A stretch of 38,908 nt of DNA from Terriglobia bacterium (GCA_003175985.1 PSRJ01000154.1:1-38908); one strand, 5' to 3'; shown: positions 15,992-24,448, counted from the stretch's first letter. Made by a program: numbers and translations. The notes: generated from the letters alone by a model not told the origin.

Positions 15992-16891
15992 TCAGTTCTC
16001 CTTGCGAACGGTTTCAAGAAATATGTCTTTGAGCGAGACGGGGACGATATTTACCGAGACCGGGCACAGGGCTCGGGCTTCGTCGAGAATGGGGTCGGTC
16101 CCGGCGCTCGACAAGACCGTCAACACACGGCCTTCTCGCTGCACTCGCTCCACTCCGGGCGCGCGGAATGCCGCATCCGGGGCTTCCCTGTCGAACACCA
16201 ATTGGATGCGGCGGAAACTCTCGCGCAACTCGTCCAGCGCTCCCGCGACGACCGTGCGCCCACGATCGACGATGGCCACGTGGTCGGCAATCTGGTCCAC
16301 TTCCGCAATCTGGTGCGACGAGAAAAACACGGTCGCCTCCTCTTTCGCGACATGCGCCACCAGCGCCTGCAAGACCTCTTCGGAAATGGCGGGATCGAGT
16401 CCCGAAGTCGGCTCGTCCAGGATGAGAAGTTCGGCGCCCCGGCACAGCGCCAGCAGCAAGGCAAGCTTGGTGCGCATGCCGCGCGAAAGCGCTTTGACCT
16501 TGCGCTCGCCCGGAAGGCTGAACTGCCGGCGATAGCGTTGCTCCAGGTCGGCGCGCCAACGCGGGAAAAAGGCCGCGGTAAAGCGAGTGATCGCATCCAC
16601 CGTCATGAAGTCGTACAGATCCTTGTCGTCACTGACGAATGCCGTACGCCGGCGGATCTCGACTGAGGCCTGCGAATCGCCGGCCGGCAGATCGAACACG
16701 CGAGCACGCCCACCCGTGGGCCGGGCCATGCCGAGCAACACCTTGACGGTGGTCGTTTTGCCTGCGCCGTTGCGGCCGAGAAACCCGTAGATGGATCCGG
16801 CGGGTACCCGCAGGTTCAAGCCACGGAGCGCCTCCACGCCGTCGTATTCTTTTCGCAGCTCATCGATCTCGATAACGAACGGGTCAGTCAC
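15992..16891 (-). CDS. ABC transporter ATP-binding protein (ABC-2 exporter)
   Basis: A 299-residue cytoplasmic ATPase of the drug/lipid exporter class. The Walker A motif GRNGAGKTT is at 39-47, the signature LSRGM at 135-139 (Ser-Arg in place of the common Ser-Gly-Gly, usual in this subgroup), Walker B LLILDEPTSGLDP at 156-167 and the switch His in FFSSHQIAEVD. A C-terminal domain of about 80 residues follows, typical of YtrB-like and CcmA-like proteins. It energises the permease one base downstream and overlaps the regulator gene by 8 bases. Confidence 0.93.
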   Translation of the reverse strand: MTDPFVIEIDELRKEYDGVEALRGLNLRVPAGSIYGFLGRNGAGKTTTVKVLLGMARPTGGRARVFDLPAGDSQASVEIRRRTAFVSDDKDLYDFMTVDAITRFTAAFFPRWRADLEQRYRRQFSLPGERKVKALSRGMRTKLALLLALCRGAELLILDEPTSGLDPAISEEVLQALVAHVAKEEATVFFSSHQIAEVDQIADHVAIVDRGRTVVAGALDELRESFRRIQLVFDREAPDAAFRAPGVERVQREGRVLTVLSSAGTDPILDEARALCPVSVNIVPVSLKDIFLETVRKEN

Positions 16892-17279
16892 TATGACCTC
16901 CTGTCACACTCGACTTGGTCAGCTCGGCTTCAAACAGGCGCCGGATCTCCTGGCCGGTGATCCCGCGGGCCTGTAGCTTCTCCACCGTTGCGGCAACCAT
17001 GGCCTGTGCCGCCCGAAGCTTCTCCGTCTGCTCTTTCCGCGCATTGGCCGAAACGAACGCCCCAGCGCCATGCCGCAGCTCGATGACCCCTTCGTGTTCC
17101 AGCTCGCGGTAGGCCTTGGCCACCGTATTCGGGTTGATCACGAGTTCCTCGGCCAGCGGGCGGATGCCGGGCAATTGTTCACCCGGACGGAGCGCCCCCG
17201 TCTCGATGTTGTGTTTCACCTGCTCCATCAACTGGAGGTAGATCGGAACACCGGACGACGGATTGGGCCGGAAGAGCAT
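16884..17279 (-). CDS. GntR-family repressor, YtrA subfamily
   Basis: A 131-residue regulator. The N-terminal winged helix (about 9-76: PIYLQLMEQVKHNIETGAL, LRPGEQLPGIRPLAEELVINPNTVAKAYRELEHEGVI) is followed by only about 50 residues of helix, the short C-terminal domain that defines YtrA-type GntR proteins. These normally repress their own operon, which encodes an ABC transporter, as here. Two overlapping palindromes lie directly upstream and cover the predicted -10 element. It overlaps the ATPase gene by 8 bases. No Shine-Dalgarno sequence is visible before the ATG, and the predicted leader is very short. Confidence 0.92.
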   Translation of the reverse strand: MLFRPNPSSGVPIYLQLMEQVKHNIETGALRPGEQLPGIRPLAEELVINPNTVAKAYRELEHEGVIELRHGAGAFVSANARKEQTEKLRAAQAMVAATVEKLQARGITGQEIRRLFEAELTKSSVTGGHSD

Positions 17280-17281
17280 AA

Positions 17282-17314
17282 ACTGTACTACTGATATAGC
17301 ACAGTATTACTGTG
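17282..17314 (-). promoter_or_regulatory. double palindromic operator of the YtrA-type regulator
   Basis: Two overlapping inverted repeats share one arm. The first is CTGTACTA (17283-17290), a 6-base spacer, then TAGCACAG (17297-17304), matching in 7 of 8 positions and extended by an outer A/T pair. The second is a perfect CACAGTA-T-TACTGTG (17300-17314). The three half-sites resemble each other, as expected for two dimers binding side by side. The position, 3 bases before the regulator start and over its -10, fits autorepression. Confidence 0.6.
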
Positions 17315-17329
17315 GCGCCGATTTGTCAA
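17301..17329 (-). promoter_or_regulatory. sigma-70 promoter of the GntR-ABC operon
   Basis: On the minus strand a perfect TTGACA (17329-17324) is followed after 17 bases by TACTGT (17306-17301). The -10 lies inside both operator palindromes. The predicted transcript starts about 14 bases before the ATG at 17279. Confidence 0.5.
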
Positions 17330-17369
17330 GAGAAAAATGCGGCGGTGTATCCTTTGTTGGAGGGACGAC

Positions 17370-18122
17370 ATGCTCAAGATCGCGGCTGCTCTGGGGATTT
17401 TCGGGTTATGCCTGCCGCTTGCCGCCCAGTGGGCCAACTACCCCACACCGGGGATGCCGCGCACGGCCGACGGCAAGCCCAAGCTCAACGCGCCTGTTCC
17501 CCGAATGCCGGACGGCAAACCAGACCTCTCCGGCGTCTGGGAGCACCTGAATTCACGCGAATCCGCTTATTATCTCGACGGAATCGATATCCCCTGGCAA
17601 CCCTGGGCGAAGAAGGTCTTCCAGGAGCGCACGGAGAATAACCAGATCGACAACCCGGAATCACGCTGCCTGCCGCGCGGCATTCCCAAGGCCGATGCGT
17701 TCGATATCCACAAAATCGTGCAGACTCCGGGGCTGATCGTGATTCTCTACGAATATGGAACCACGTTCCGCCAGATCTTTCTCGATGGCCGCCCCCTTCC
17801 CAAAGATCCCAATCCGAGCTGGGCGGGCAATTCGGTTGGACACTGGGAAGGAGACACTCTGGTGGTGGAATCGAACGGTTTCAACGGCAAGGCCTGGCTC
17901 TCCGGGCGCGGAAACCCGATTACGGACGCCCTGCACCTGACCGAACGCATTCACCGGCGCGACTTCGGTCACATGGACATTCAAATCACCATCGACGATC
18001 CGAAAGCGTACACCAGACCCTGGACCACCCAACTCCACCCGGAACTGATTCCCGATACGGACCTGATCGAGTTCGTCTGCGGCGAAAACGAAAGGGACCT
18101 GAGTCACCTGGTCGGAAAATAG
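17370..18122 (+). CDS. secreted 'DGKPDLSGVW' family protein of unknown function
   Basis: A 250-residue exported protein. The signal peptide MLKIAAALGIFGLCLPLAAQ starts at the ATG at 17370, with GGAGGG five bases upstream; a longer open frame from 17337 would place eleven extra residues before it. Just after cleavage come two tandem PR-x-x-DGKP units ending in LSGVWE, then conserved blocks FDIHKIVQTPGLIVILYEYG, GHWEGDTLVVESNGFN, LTERIHRRDFGHMDIQITIDDPKAYTRPW and TDLIEFVCGENE. The family is abundant in Acidobacteriota but has no assigned biochemical function that I know of. A longer paralog lies convergently 4 bases away. Confidence 0.8.
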   Translation: MLKIAAALGIFGLCLPLAAQWANYPTPGMPRTADGKPKLNAPVPRMPDGKPDLSGVWEHLNSRESAYYLDGIDIPWQPWAKKVFQERTENNQIDNPESRCLPRGIPKADAFDIHKIVQTPGLIVILYEYGTTFRQIFLDGRPLPKDPNPSWAGNSVGHWEGDTLVVESNGFNGKAWLSGRGNPITDALHLTERIHRRDFGHMDIQITIDDPKAYTRPWTTQLHPELIPDTDLIEFVCGENERDLSHLVGK

Positions 18123-18126
18123 AATC

Positions 18127-19185
18127 TCACTTCCTGCGCGTGGCCCTGCGCTCGATTCCACGCCCATGGTAGATGAAGCCGGTTATCGTGCCCTGGGCAT
18201 CCTTGATAAATTCGAACCGGTCGCCGTCGGTGCGCGAGACAAAGACCGTCTCCGAGTCAGCCGTCATGGGGTACTTCAGCGGGTTGGCGCCTTCCTGTAA
18301 CAGCAAAAGATCGTTTTCGGAAGTGAAGGTGGCCGTCCCGCCGGTCGTGTATTCGTAAACGCCGGTGTATTTCGAGAGGGCCTCCGGGGCGATGCGGATT
18401 CCTGTGCCGCCGACCATGTGCGGGATGGACGTGTCATGCTCGCAGATGCTTTCGAGCAAATCCGTATCCGGTTCCAGCGTTTTCGGAATCTTCAGCGTGA
18501 ACGGGCGGGTAAACGTTTTCGGATCGTCGATGGTCATTTCCAGGTCCATGTGACCAAAGTCGCGCCGACGGAAGCGCTCCGTGATTCGCAAGGCTTCGGT
18601 GTGCGGGTGGCCTTCGATATCGAGCCAGCTTCGGTCGTTGAAACCCGCCGTTTCCACCACCAGCGTGTCTCCCTCCCAATGTCCGGCCGAATAGCCCATC
18701 CAGGCGGGATTGGGATTCTCGGGAAGCTTGCGCCCATCGGTGAAAATCGTGCGATGCACGCTGTTCGTGGTCCCCTGGTAAAGAACTACAATCAGTCCGG
18801 GAGTCTGGACAAACCTGGCCAGATCTACCATGTGGTAGTAAGGAAACGGATCGGGCAGGCAGTTGGCGCGCGGAGCGCCTTTCCCCATGTCGCGCACGCG
18901 CTGCTGATACAACGCTTCGGCCCAAGGCTGTATGTCGCCGGGTTTGAGATCTCTGGTCACGTTGCGGTCGTAGCTCCCCGGTCCCGGACCGCTCCAGACT
19001 CCGGAGAGGTCAGGTTTGCCATCAGCCGTCCGCGGCGTGGGCGCGCTCAGATTCGGCTTTCCGTCGGGTGTGCGCGGCACGCCCGGCGTGGGGTAGTCGA
19101 GCCATTGCGCGAATGCGGCCGTGGGAAGCAGGAATAAGAGCAACGCCATCCCGCGCGCAGAAACCAGTCGCCTTTCTCGCATCAT
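18127..19185 (-). CDS. secreted 'DGKPDLSGVW' family paralog with a C-terminal extension
   Basis: A 352-residue exported protein (signal peptide ending near AFAQ, about 27). It has the same block order as the gene at 17370: tandem PRTPDGKPNLSAP and PRTADGKPDLSGVW, FVQTPGLIVVLYQG, GHWEGDTLVVETAGFND, ITERFRRRDFGHMDLEMTIDDPKTFTRPF and TDLLESICEHD. About 85 further residues (from LSKYTGVYEY to IYHGRGIERRATRRK) resemble the small beta domain found at the C-terminus of many secreted hydrolases (DUF3471-like, inference). Its start overlaps the stop of the outer-membrane gene by 4 bases (ATGA), so the two are coupled. Confidence 0.8.
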   Translation of the reverse strand: MMRERRLVSARGMALLLFLLPTAAFAQWLDYPTPGVPRTPDGKPNLSAPTPRTADGKPDLSGVWSGPGPGSYDRNVTRDLKPGDIQPWAEALYQQRVRDMGKGAPRANCLPDPFPYYHMVDLARFVQTPGLIVVLYQGTTNSVHRTIFTDGRKLPENPNPAWMGYSAGHWEGDTLVVETAGFNDRSWLDIEGHPHTEALRITERFRRRDFGHMDLEMTIDDPKTFTRPFTLKIPKTLEPDTDLLESICEHDTSIPHMVGGTGIRIAPEALSKYTGVYEYTTGGTATFTSENDLLLLQEGANPLKYPMTADSETVFVSRTDGDRFEFIKDAQGTITGFIYHGRGIERRATRRK

Positions 19186-20024
19186 TCCGACAATTGTACT
19201 CCGCCGATCAACGGGCGCCGGAAAACGTCGGGGAAATCCACGGAGAACCCGAGCTGGGCGCCGACCCTGGGGCTCGCCACATACTTGCCGCCGAGCACGC
19301 CGAAACTGAAGGTCAGACCGCGGCGAACCTGGTACTCGCCGCCCAGTAGGACCTGGAGCTGGCTTCTTCCCAGGTCTCCGTTATTCGAGTACCCGCCGTA
19401 AATCTCGCCGCCCAGCGTCAGCCTGGCGCTCAGGTCGTGGAGAAGCGAGATGCCTCCCGTGTAAACGTGGCCCCGCGTGGTTTGCAGTCCCAACACCCCG
19501 ACGCTGGTATTTCCGGCGAACAGGTAGCCGAGATTCGCGTTGACTCGGGTCTTCGGTGAAAGGGATTCTTGGGCGATGAAGTTGAGCCAGTAATCGGTCA
19601 GCCCGGAACCGAGTTGCCGGTTCGAGTCTCCTGTCGGCAGCTCGACATAAAAGCTGACTCCGAGGGCGGGAAGGTGCGAGCCGCGCGACTCTTTGTGAAA
19701 CTCCCATTTCACTCCTACATTGGTGTCGCCTTCTCCCACCGCGTCCGGTGTCCCGATGGCGCGGAAGATGGCAAGGTAGGGAACATCGACATCGAGTTCC
19801 AGATTGAATGGCAACCCATAATTCAGCTTGTAACTCGCGGTGTTTTGTTTGACGTTCGGATATTGAAGCTGCAGAGCGTCGAATTCGTTGAAGAATTCAA
19901 AGTGCCACTTCCCCGGCTCTGTTACTGCAGGGTCGTCTGTGTAGAAAGGTAGTTGGGCGGCAACCGGTGCTGCGAACCAGCATGTACACGACAGCAGTAC
20001 GCAGAATCGCGCCGGGATCTGCAT
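19182..20024 (-). CDS. outer-membrane beta-barrel, MetA-pathway (phenol degradation) type
   Basis: A 280-residue protein with a signal peptide (cleavage near VAAQ, about 24) and alternating aromatic/hydrophobic strands throughout. The start QLPFYTDDPAVTEPGKWHFEFF and the blocks LPFNLELDVDVPYL, GDTNVGVKWEFHKE, SFYVELPTGD and FSFGVLGGKY match the family Pfam calls Phenol_MetA_deg, putative outer-membrane channels. The charge and strand pattern suggest about 12 strands. It is translationally coupled to the secreted paralog downstream, so the two may cooperate in the periplasm or outer membrane. The substrate is unknown. Confidence 0.8.
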   Translation of the reverse strand: MQIPARFCVLLSCTCWFAAPVAAQLPFYTDDPAVTEPGKWHFEFFNEFDALQLQYPNVKQNTASYKLNYGLPFNLELDVDVPYLAIFRAIGTPDAVGEGDTNVGVKWEFHKESRGSHLPALGVSFYVELPTGDSNRQLGSGLTDYWLNFIAQESLSPKTRVNANLGYLFAGNTSVGVLGLQTTRGHVYTGGISLLHDLSARLTLGGEIYGGYSNNGDLGRSQLQVLLGGEYQVRRGLTFSFGVLGGKYVASPRVGAQLGFSVDFPDVFRRPLIGGVQLSE

Positions 20025-20033
20025 GAAGCGAGC

Positions 20034-21035
20034 TTAACGCCGGCGAACCACAAGCAGAGTCATATCGTCCTGTTGCGGGCAAGGGCCCCGAAAGTGAGTC
20101 ACGTCCCGCAGGACGCTCTCTGTCATGACCATTCCATCCCGTGCTGCGTGATTATGCAAAGAACCGATGAGCCGTTCTTCTTCGTAGGAATTGCCCTCGG
20201 GATCCTCCGCCTCGGTTATGCCGTCCGTATATAGGATCAGGCTATCGCCAGAGTTGAGCGGGATGTGCCGGATGGTGTACCGCGCATCGGAGAACAGGCC
20301 CAGGGGCAATCCCGTGGAGTCGATCCGCTCGGTTGCGTTTTGACGCAAGAGCAACGGGCGGCAGTGGCCGGCGTTGCACAGCTCGACGCCGCTCTCCGTA
20401 GTACGGCCCGCCACCAGAGTGGCGTAGTGCGTGACCGGAGTGCTCTCCGAGAACAGCCGGTTGGCCCGTGACATCATCTCCCGCAGCGGCAAATCCAGCG
20501 ACAGCAGGCTGCGAAAGATCGCGCTGAGATGCGTCATCAGCAACGAGGCCGCCACGCCTTTGCCGGCCACATCGCCGATTGCGAAAAAGAGGGGCTTGCC
20601 GTCAGAGGGGCCGGCGATTTCACAATAATCGCCGCCCACCAGTCCGGCCGGTTCGTAGCGGTAATGCGTTTCCCAGTTTCCGGCGGCAATGTCTTTCGCC
20701 GGTAAGAGCCGGGCCTGAATCTGGGTGGCCAGCTCGAGATCCTGCTCGTGAGCCCTTAATTCATGCGGCGTGAGGTGATCGATACAAAACCGTGTGAGTG
20801 GATTGCGCTCCAAGCGGTCCACTTCAATGGGATCGTGACAGGTTTCGCACAGACCGTAAGAGCCGTCGTCGATCCTCTGCAGCGCGGCATCGACCTCTGC
20901 CAGCAGGTCCTGAACATAGTCCGCCGATACCGAGCCTGCGGCAGCCTGTAGACGTTCCCGCCGCTCGATAATCTTGGGCCGCAATTCGTGAATTAAGGAT
21001 GCCGATACCGCACTCATACCGGATAGTCCGCTCAC
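20034..21035 (-). CDS. DksA/TraR zinc-finger fused to a SpoIIE-type PP2C phosphatase
   Basis: A 333-residue cytoplasmic protein. Residues about 12-88 form a helical hairpin and a DksA/TraR-type zinc finger (YGLCETCHDPIEVDRLERNPLTRFC): Cys63, Cys66, Cys84, with His87 replacing the usual fourth Cys. Residues about 95-333 form a PPM/SpoIIE phosphatase of the RsbU class. Its metal-binding acids are present: Asp136 in GGDY, Asp155 in IGDVAGKG, Asp271 in YTDGITEA and Asp323/324 in QQDDMT. Such phosphatases usually activate anti-anti-sigma factors in partner switching, but no partner lies nearby. The gene is coupled by a 4-base overlap to the molybdenum hydroxylase upstream, so it may be regulated with it. 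Confidence 0.88.
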   Translation of the reverse strand: MSGLSGMSAVSASLIHELRPKIIERRERLQAAAGSVSADYVQDLLAEVDAALQRIDDGSYGLCETCHDPIEVDRLERNPLTRFCIDHLTPHELRAHEQDLELATQIQARLLPAKDIAAGNWETHYRYEPAGLVGGDYCEIAGPSDGKPLFFAIGDVAGKGVAASLLMTHLSAIFRSLLSLDLPLREMMSRANRLFSESTPVTHYATLVAGRTTESGVELCNAGHCRPLLLRQNATERIDSTGLPLGLFSDARYTIRHIPLNSGDSLILYTDGITEAEDPEGNSYEEERLIGSLHNHAARDGMVMTESVLRDVTHFRGPCPQQDDMTLLVVRRR

Positions 21036-23362
21036 GCTTTAAGCAGTGTCTGCACGTAATCCGCTTTTAACGGCAGGCGGCGGGCAATCTTTCCCGTGGC
21101 ATCGAAGAGGGCCGCGGCGATGGCAGGCGCCGCGAGTGCATTTGCAGCCTCCGACCCGCCTCCGTAACTGCCCACTTCCGGGCGATTCAAGAGCACAACT
21201 TTGATTTCGGGAATGTCGGCCATTTTGAGAATCGGATAAGTCTGCCAATCTCTCGCCGTGATCGCGCTCTCATCGAACTTCGCCTCCTCGAGCAAGGCAT
21301 GGCTGATCCCCATCACCGCCCCGCCCTCCACCTGCCGCTTCAACTGCATCGGATTGACGATGATTCCCGGATCGACCGCGACGGTGTACTTCTCCACCTG
21401 GATCGCGCCTGTGCTCGGAGTGACGGCGATCTCGCACACGCAGGCCCAGTAGGTTCCCGAACGGAACATCACGGAGACCCCGCGCCCGCGCGCCGGCTTG
21501 TCTCCTGTCGAAACGGGATTGGCCGGTGAAGGACGTGTCTGCCAGCCGGACGCTTCGCGCACGGCTTTGAGGACTCCGATTGCGCGTTCTTCGGTCGCGT
21601 GATCGATCCGGAACTGAATCGCATCCGCGCCCGCGAGCGCGGCCGCTTCGCTGATCGCCAACTCGCGGGGGAAGTTCTGCTGGAACTGTCCGGGCGTGCG
21701 CATGCTGTGATCGCGCAGCCCGATGCCAAGCGGCGAAGCTTTCTCTCCGACCTGGTAGGTGCCGTGGCCGCGTTCCAGCAAAACCGGTACGCCATCATAG
21801 ATCCACGGATCCTGAAGACTGTTCGCCGTCGAACCGATGAATTCCGCCTTTTCGTTGGGCGCCGGCATGGTGGGCAGGCCCGCGAGAATGGCCCCGACGG
21901 GCCGGTCGTCCTGCATGGCCGGCATATAGTGGTCCACCTGATAGGCGGCGATCTTGCCATTCGCATCCAGAGCGATTTCGACGTCCGAGAACGCTGCCGG
22001 CGATTGTGTCGACCATTGGAAGTCTTCCTCGCGCATCCACTGCACGCGCACCGGGCTTCCCACGGCTTTCGAAAGAATCACCGCTTCGTCTTCCGCGCCC
22101 GCATTGCCGCCGTTCGACCGTCCATAGTGCCCGGGGCCGGCGAACGAGCGCACGACGATCCGATCGGTCGTGATGCCGAGCATCTGCGCGATTTCCCCAC
22201 GCAGCGCCTGCGGATTCTGATTGTGCGTGTAGATATGCACTTCGCCGCCGGCTTGCACGTCAGCCACAGCCATGGTCGGTCCGATCGGCGCGTGTTTCAT
22301 GAAGGGCATCTGGTACGTTGCCGTGAGCTTCTTGGATGCGTTGGCCAGTGCAGGCGCTACTTCGCCCCTGGTCTTATCGCTCTTCATGACCGGCGTAGCC
22401 TTCCAGTCCGAGGATTCCCGCAGGTGCGTGAACAGGTTGGCGTCGCCGGGCAGCCCCTTCCATTCACTCCATTTCGTCGCGGCGGCAACCTGTTGCGCGG
22501 CGCGGATCGCTTCCCATTCGGTGGGCGCGACCACTCCCACCAGGTTGCCTTTCACGATTACCTGCGAGTTCGGGAAGCGCGTTTTATCCAGGGCGCCGGC
22601 CGAAACCAGCGTAGAACCGAGTGTTTTGGGATGCACCATCCGCGCGTGCATCAAGCCGGGCAGCCGAACATCCGTTGCCCATTGCTCGCGGGCGGCAACC
22701 TTGGACGCCGTGACGCTGTTCTTATACGACTGGCCGATTACCGTGTACTGGCTCACCGGTTTCATGGGCGGATTTCCCGTGACCGTCAGCCCCATGAGGT
22801 TCGTCAAATCTCCCGTCACCGGAATCGTGAGCTTCAACTGCCGGCCCTTGACGAGATCTCCGTAGCTGATCCTCTTGCCCCGGCCCGAAAAGACGCCGTC
22901 TTTTGTGGAAAGTTCATTCCTGGGAACGCGGAGCCGCTCCGATGCCTGGTCCAGCAGGGCTTGATAGGTGTAGGCCGCCGCCTTACGAATATTGGGGGTT
23001 CCGCGGCCCAGAAAATCGAAAGCGCCGCTCCCATCCGGCGTGCGATCGGTATCGCCCATCACCACCGTGGTGATGGCCTCGAACGGTACACTCAATTCCT
23101 CAGCCACAATCTGCCGGTAGGCGGTGAAGGTGGTGCTCTGTCCGAAATCGCTCTTGCCTGTGCGGATCAGGATTGTGTTATCGGGATGAATCTCAATCCA
23201 GGAACCCGGCAGCGTGGGGTCGAGCGTATTCTTGGGAGTGGCCGCGGGGAGCCGCCCCGCCAGGCCGAAGCCAACGCATAGGGCTCCTCCGGCTTTCACG
23301 AATCCGCGGCGCGTCAGAGTGGCGCCAAAAACATCGACGTGTTTTTCATTAGGCATCGACAT
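21032..23362 (-). CDS. xanthine dehydrogenase-family molybdopterin subunit (IorB-like), Tat-exported
   Basis: A 776-residue large subunit of the molybdenum hydroxylase family, closest by layout to isoquinoline 1-oxidoreductase beta and aldehyde dehydrogenases of that type. A Tat signal with the twin arginine is present (TRRGFVKAGG, Arg18-Arg19, then a hydrophobic stretch to about 42). Family landmarks include GKSDFGQSTTF, GRSNGGNAGAEDEAVILSKA, VQWMREEDFQWSTQSP and, near the C-terminus, GGGSEAANALAAPAIAAALFDATGK with the conserved Glu (about 738) of the active site. It should hydroxylate an aromatic, purine or aldehyde substrate in the periplasm. It follows the iron-sulfur subunit gene by 3 bases. 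Confidence 0.92.
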   Translation of the reverse strand: MSMPNEKHVDVFGATLTRRGFVKAGGALCVGFGLAGRLPAATPKNTLDPTLPGSWIEIHPDNTILIRTGKSDFGQSTTFTAYRQIVAEELSVPFEAITTVVMGDTDRTPDGSGAFDFLGRGTPNIRKAAAYTYQALLDQASERLRVPRNELSTKDGVFSGRGKRISYGDLVKGRQLKLTIPVTGDLTNLMGLTVTGNPPMKPVSQYTVIGQSYKNSVTASKVAAREQWATDVRLPGLMHARMVHPKTLGSTLVSAGALDKTRFPNSQVIVKGNLVGVVAPTEWEAIRAAQQVAAATKWSEWKGLPGDANLFTHLRESSDWKATPVMKSDKTRGEVAPALANASKKLTATYQMPFMKHAPIGPTMAVADVQAGGEVHIYTHNQNPQALRGEIAQMLGITTDRIVVRSFAGPGHYGRSNGGNAGAEDEAVILSKAVGSPVRVQWMREEDFQWSTQSPAAFSDVEIALDANGKIAAYQVDHYMPAMQDDRPVGAILAGLPTMPAPNEKAEFIGSTANSLQDPWIYDGVPVLLERGHGTYQVGEKASPLGIGLRDHSMRTPGQFQQNFPRELAISEAAALAGADAIQFRIDHATEERAIGVLKAVREASGWQTRPSPANPVSTGDKPARGRGVSVMFRSGTYWACVCEIAVTPSTGAIQVEKYTVAVDPGIIVNPMQLKRQVEGGAVMGISHALLEEAKFDESAITARDWQTYPILKMADIPEIKVVLLNRPEVGSYGGGSEAANALAAPAIAAALFDATGKIARRLPLKADYVQTLLKA

Positions 23363-23365
23363 CGC

Positions 23366-23887
23366 TTACCTCGCTTTCGCCATGATTGTGGCCGCGTGCT
23401 GCACCGCTTCGATAATGGCGGTGTAACTGCCGCAACGGCACAGGTGCGCCGAGGGACCCGAGGTAGTGAACGCCTCCTTGATCTGCGCGACCGTCGGGGT
23501 GGCAACACGTTCGAGCAGTTCCGTGGCCTTGATCATCATTCCGTTCTGGCAAAAGCCGCACAGAGGCGTCTGCTCTTCGATCCAGGCTTGTTGCACCGGG
23601 TGCAGCGTTCTTTCCGCCTCTGCTTTTGGCAGGCCCTTCTGCTGCGCCCACCTTGCCCCCAGCCCCTCCAGGGTCGTGACTTCTTTCCCCGACGCAGCCG
23701 AAAGAGGCGTAATGCACGAACGGATCTCTTTGCCATCGAGCAGGACCGAGCAGGAGCCGCACTGCGCCATCCCGCAGCCGAACTGCGGTCCGGAGAGTTC
23801 GAGGTCGTTTCGTAGAACATACAGGAGCGGTGTGTCGCCGGGCGATGGAACCTCGCGCCGGACTCCATTGACAACGATCGTGGCCAT
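23366..23887 (-). CDS. two-[2Fe-2S] small subunit of the molybdenum hydroxylase (IorA-like)
   Basis: A 173-residue electron-transfer subunit. The N-terminal plant-ferredoxin-type cluster uses Cys38, Cys43, Cys46 and Cys58 (FGCGMAQCGSC). The second, helical cluster uses Cys110 and Cys113 (CGFCQNG) with Cys150 and Cys152 (CRCG). Both sets are complete. It has no signal peptide and would be exported by the Tat system together with the large subunit. No FAD-binding third subunit lies nearby, which fits the IorAB type that passes electrons to a cytochrome. AAGGAGT lies 5 bases before the ATG. Confidence 0.94.
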   Translation of the reverse strand: MATIVVNGVRREVPSPGDTPLLYVLRNDLELSGPQFGCGMAQCGSCSVLLDGKEIRSCITPLSAASGKEVTTLEGLGARWAQQKGLPKAEAERTLHPVQQAWIEEQTPLCGFCQNGMMIKATELLERVATPTVAQIKEAFTTSGPSAHLCRCGSYTAIIEAVQHAATIMAKAR

Positions 23888-24054
23888 GAATACTCCTTGA
23901 GGGATTTGCTGCCGGTTGAAGTTATCTTATCAGGAACGCCGGGACAGATGAACGGACTTAAATGCGCTATTCTCCGTCGTTTAATAACCGTCCGGAGCCG
24001 CCGCGCGTTTCTCCCAGTAGAGGGGCTCGAGAGGGCCTTCGAAGGAGGAAGACA

Positions 24055-24438
24055 ATGCGGAATTCGAGATTGTTGGCACAATTGACTCTGGCGGCCGGGC
24101 TTTTGGCCACGGGCGGCGCGGCCACGCTTTCGGCCCAGGATTGGCGGGACACTTATCGCGACCGGCAGGACTTGCGCTCGGACTACCGGGACCTGCGGCA
24201 GGATTACGGACGCGTAAATTACATGCGCGCACACATCGCCCGCGACCGGGCGCGGCTGGATGAGGATATCCGCTGCGGCCGCCAGGAAGCTGCGGCACGG
24301 GATGCGGCCGATCTTGCTCGCGATCAACGAGCCCTGGATGCGCAGATGCGTGACATCCGGCACGATCAAAGAGACGTCTACTGGGATCGTACGGACATTC
24401 GTCGCGACTACTATCGCCCGTCCTGGGGTTGGCGGTAG
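24055..24438 (+). CDS. small secreted Arg/Asp-rich protein
   Basis: A 127-residue protein with a signal peptide (MRNSRLLAQLTLAAGLLATGGAA, cleavage near LSAQD, about 27). The mature chain is extremely rich in Arg, Asp and Tyr (DWRDTYRDRQDLRSDYRDLRQDY, later DIRHDQRDVYWDRTDIRRDYY). It has an approximate heptad spacing that suggests a highly charged helix or coiled coil. AAGGAGG sits 7 bases before the ATG at 24055, an excellent ribosome-binding site; a longer open frame from 23962 has none. It is probably expressed alone, ended by the hairpin that follows. The function is unknown. Confidence 0.75.
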   Translation: MRNSRLLAQLTLAAGLLATGGAATLSAQDWRDTYRDRQDLRSDYRDLRQDYGRVNYMRAHIARDRARLDEDIRCGRQEAAARDAADLARDQRALDAQMRDIRHDQRDVYWDRTDIRRDYYRPSWGWR

Positions 24439-24448
24439 TGAGCGTACA

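Noticed and set aside
17323..17351. Plus-strand promoter for the secreted protein at 17370
   Set aside because: A TTGTCA is present, but the spacing gives only a 3-of-6 match to the -10, too weak to list.
17441..17535. Possible tandem DNA repeat at the start of the secreted paralog
   Set aside because: The repetition is the conserved PR-x-x-DGKP protein motif found twice in all members; it is not an independent DNA repeat.
21599..23281. Long open frame on the plus strand opposite the molybdopterin subunit gene
   Set aside because: It is a high-GC antisense shadow: the minus-strand frame encodes a complete, conserved enzyme, and the plus frame is His/Arg-rich with no family motif.
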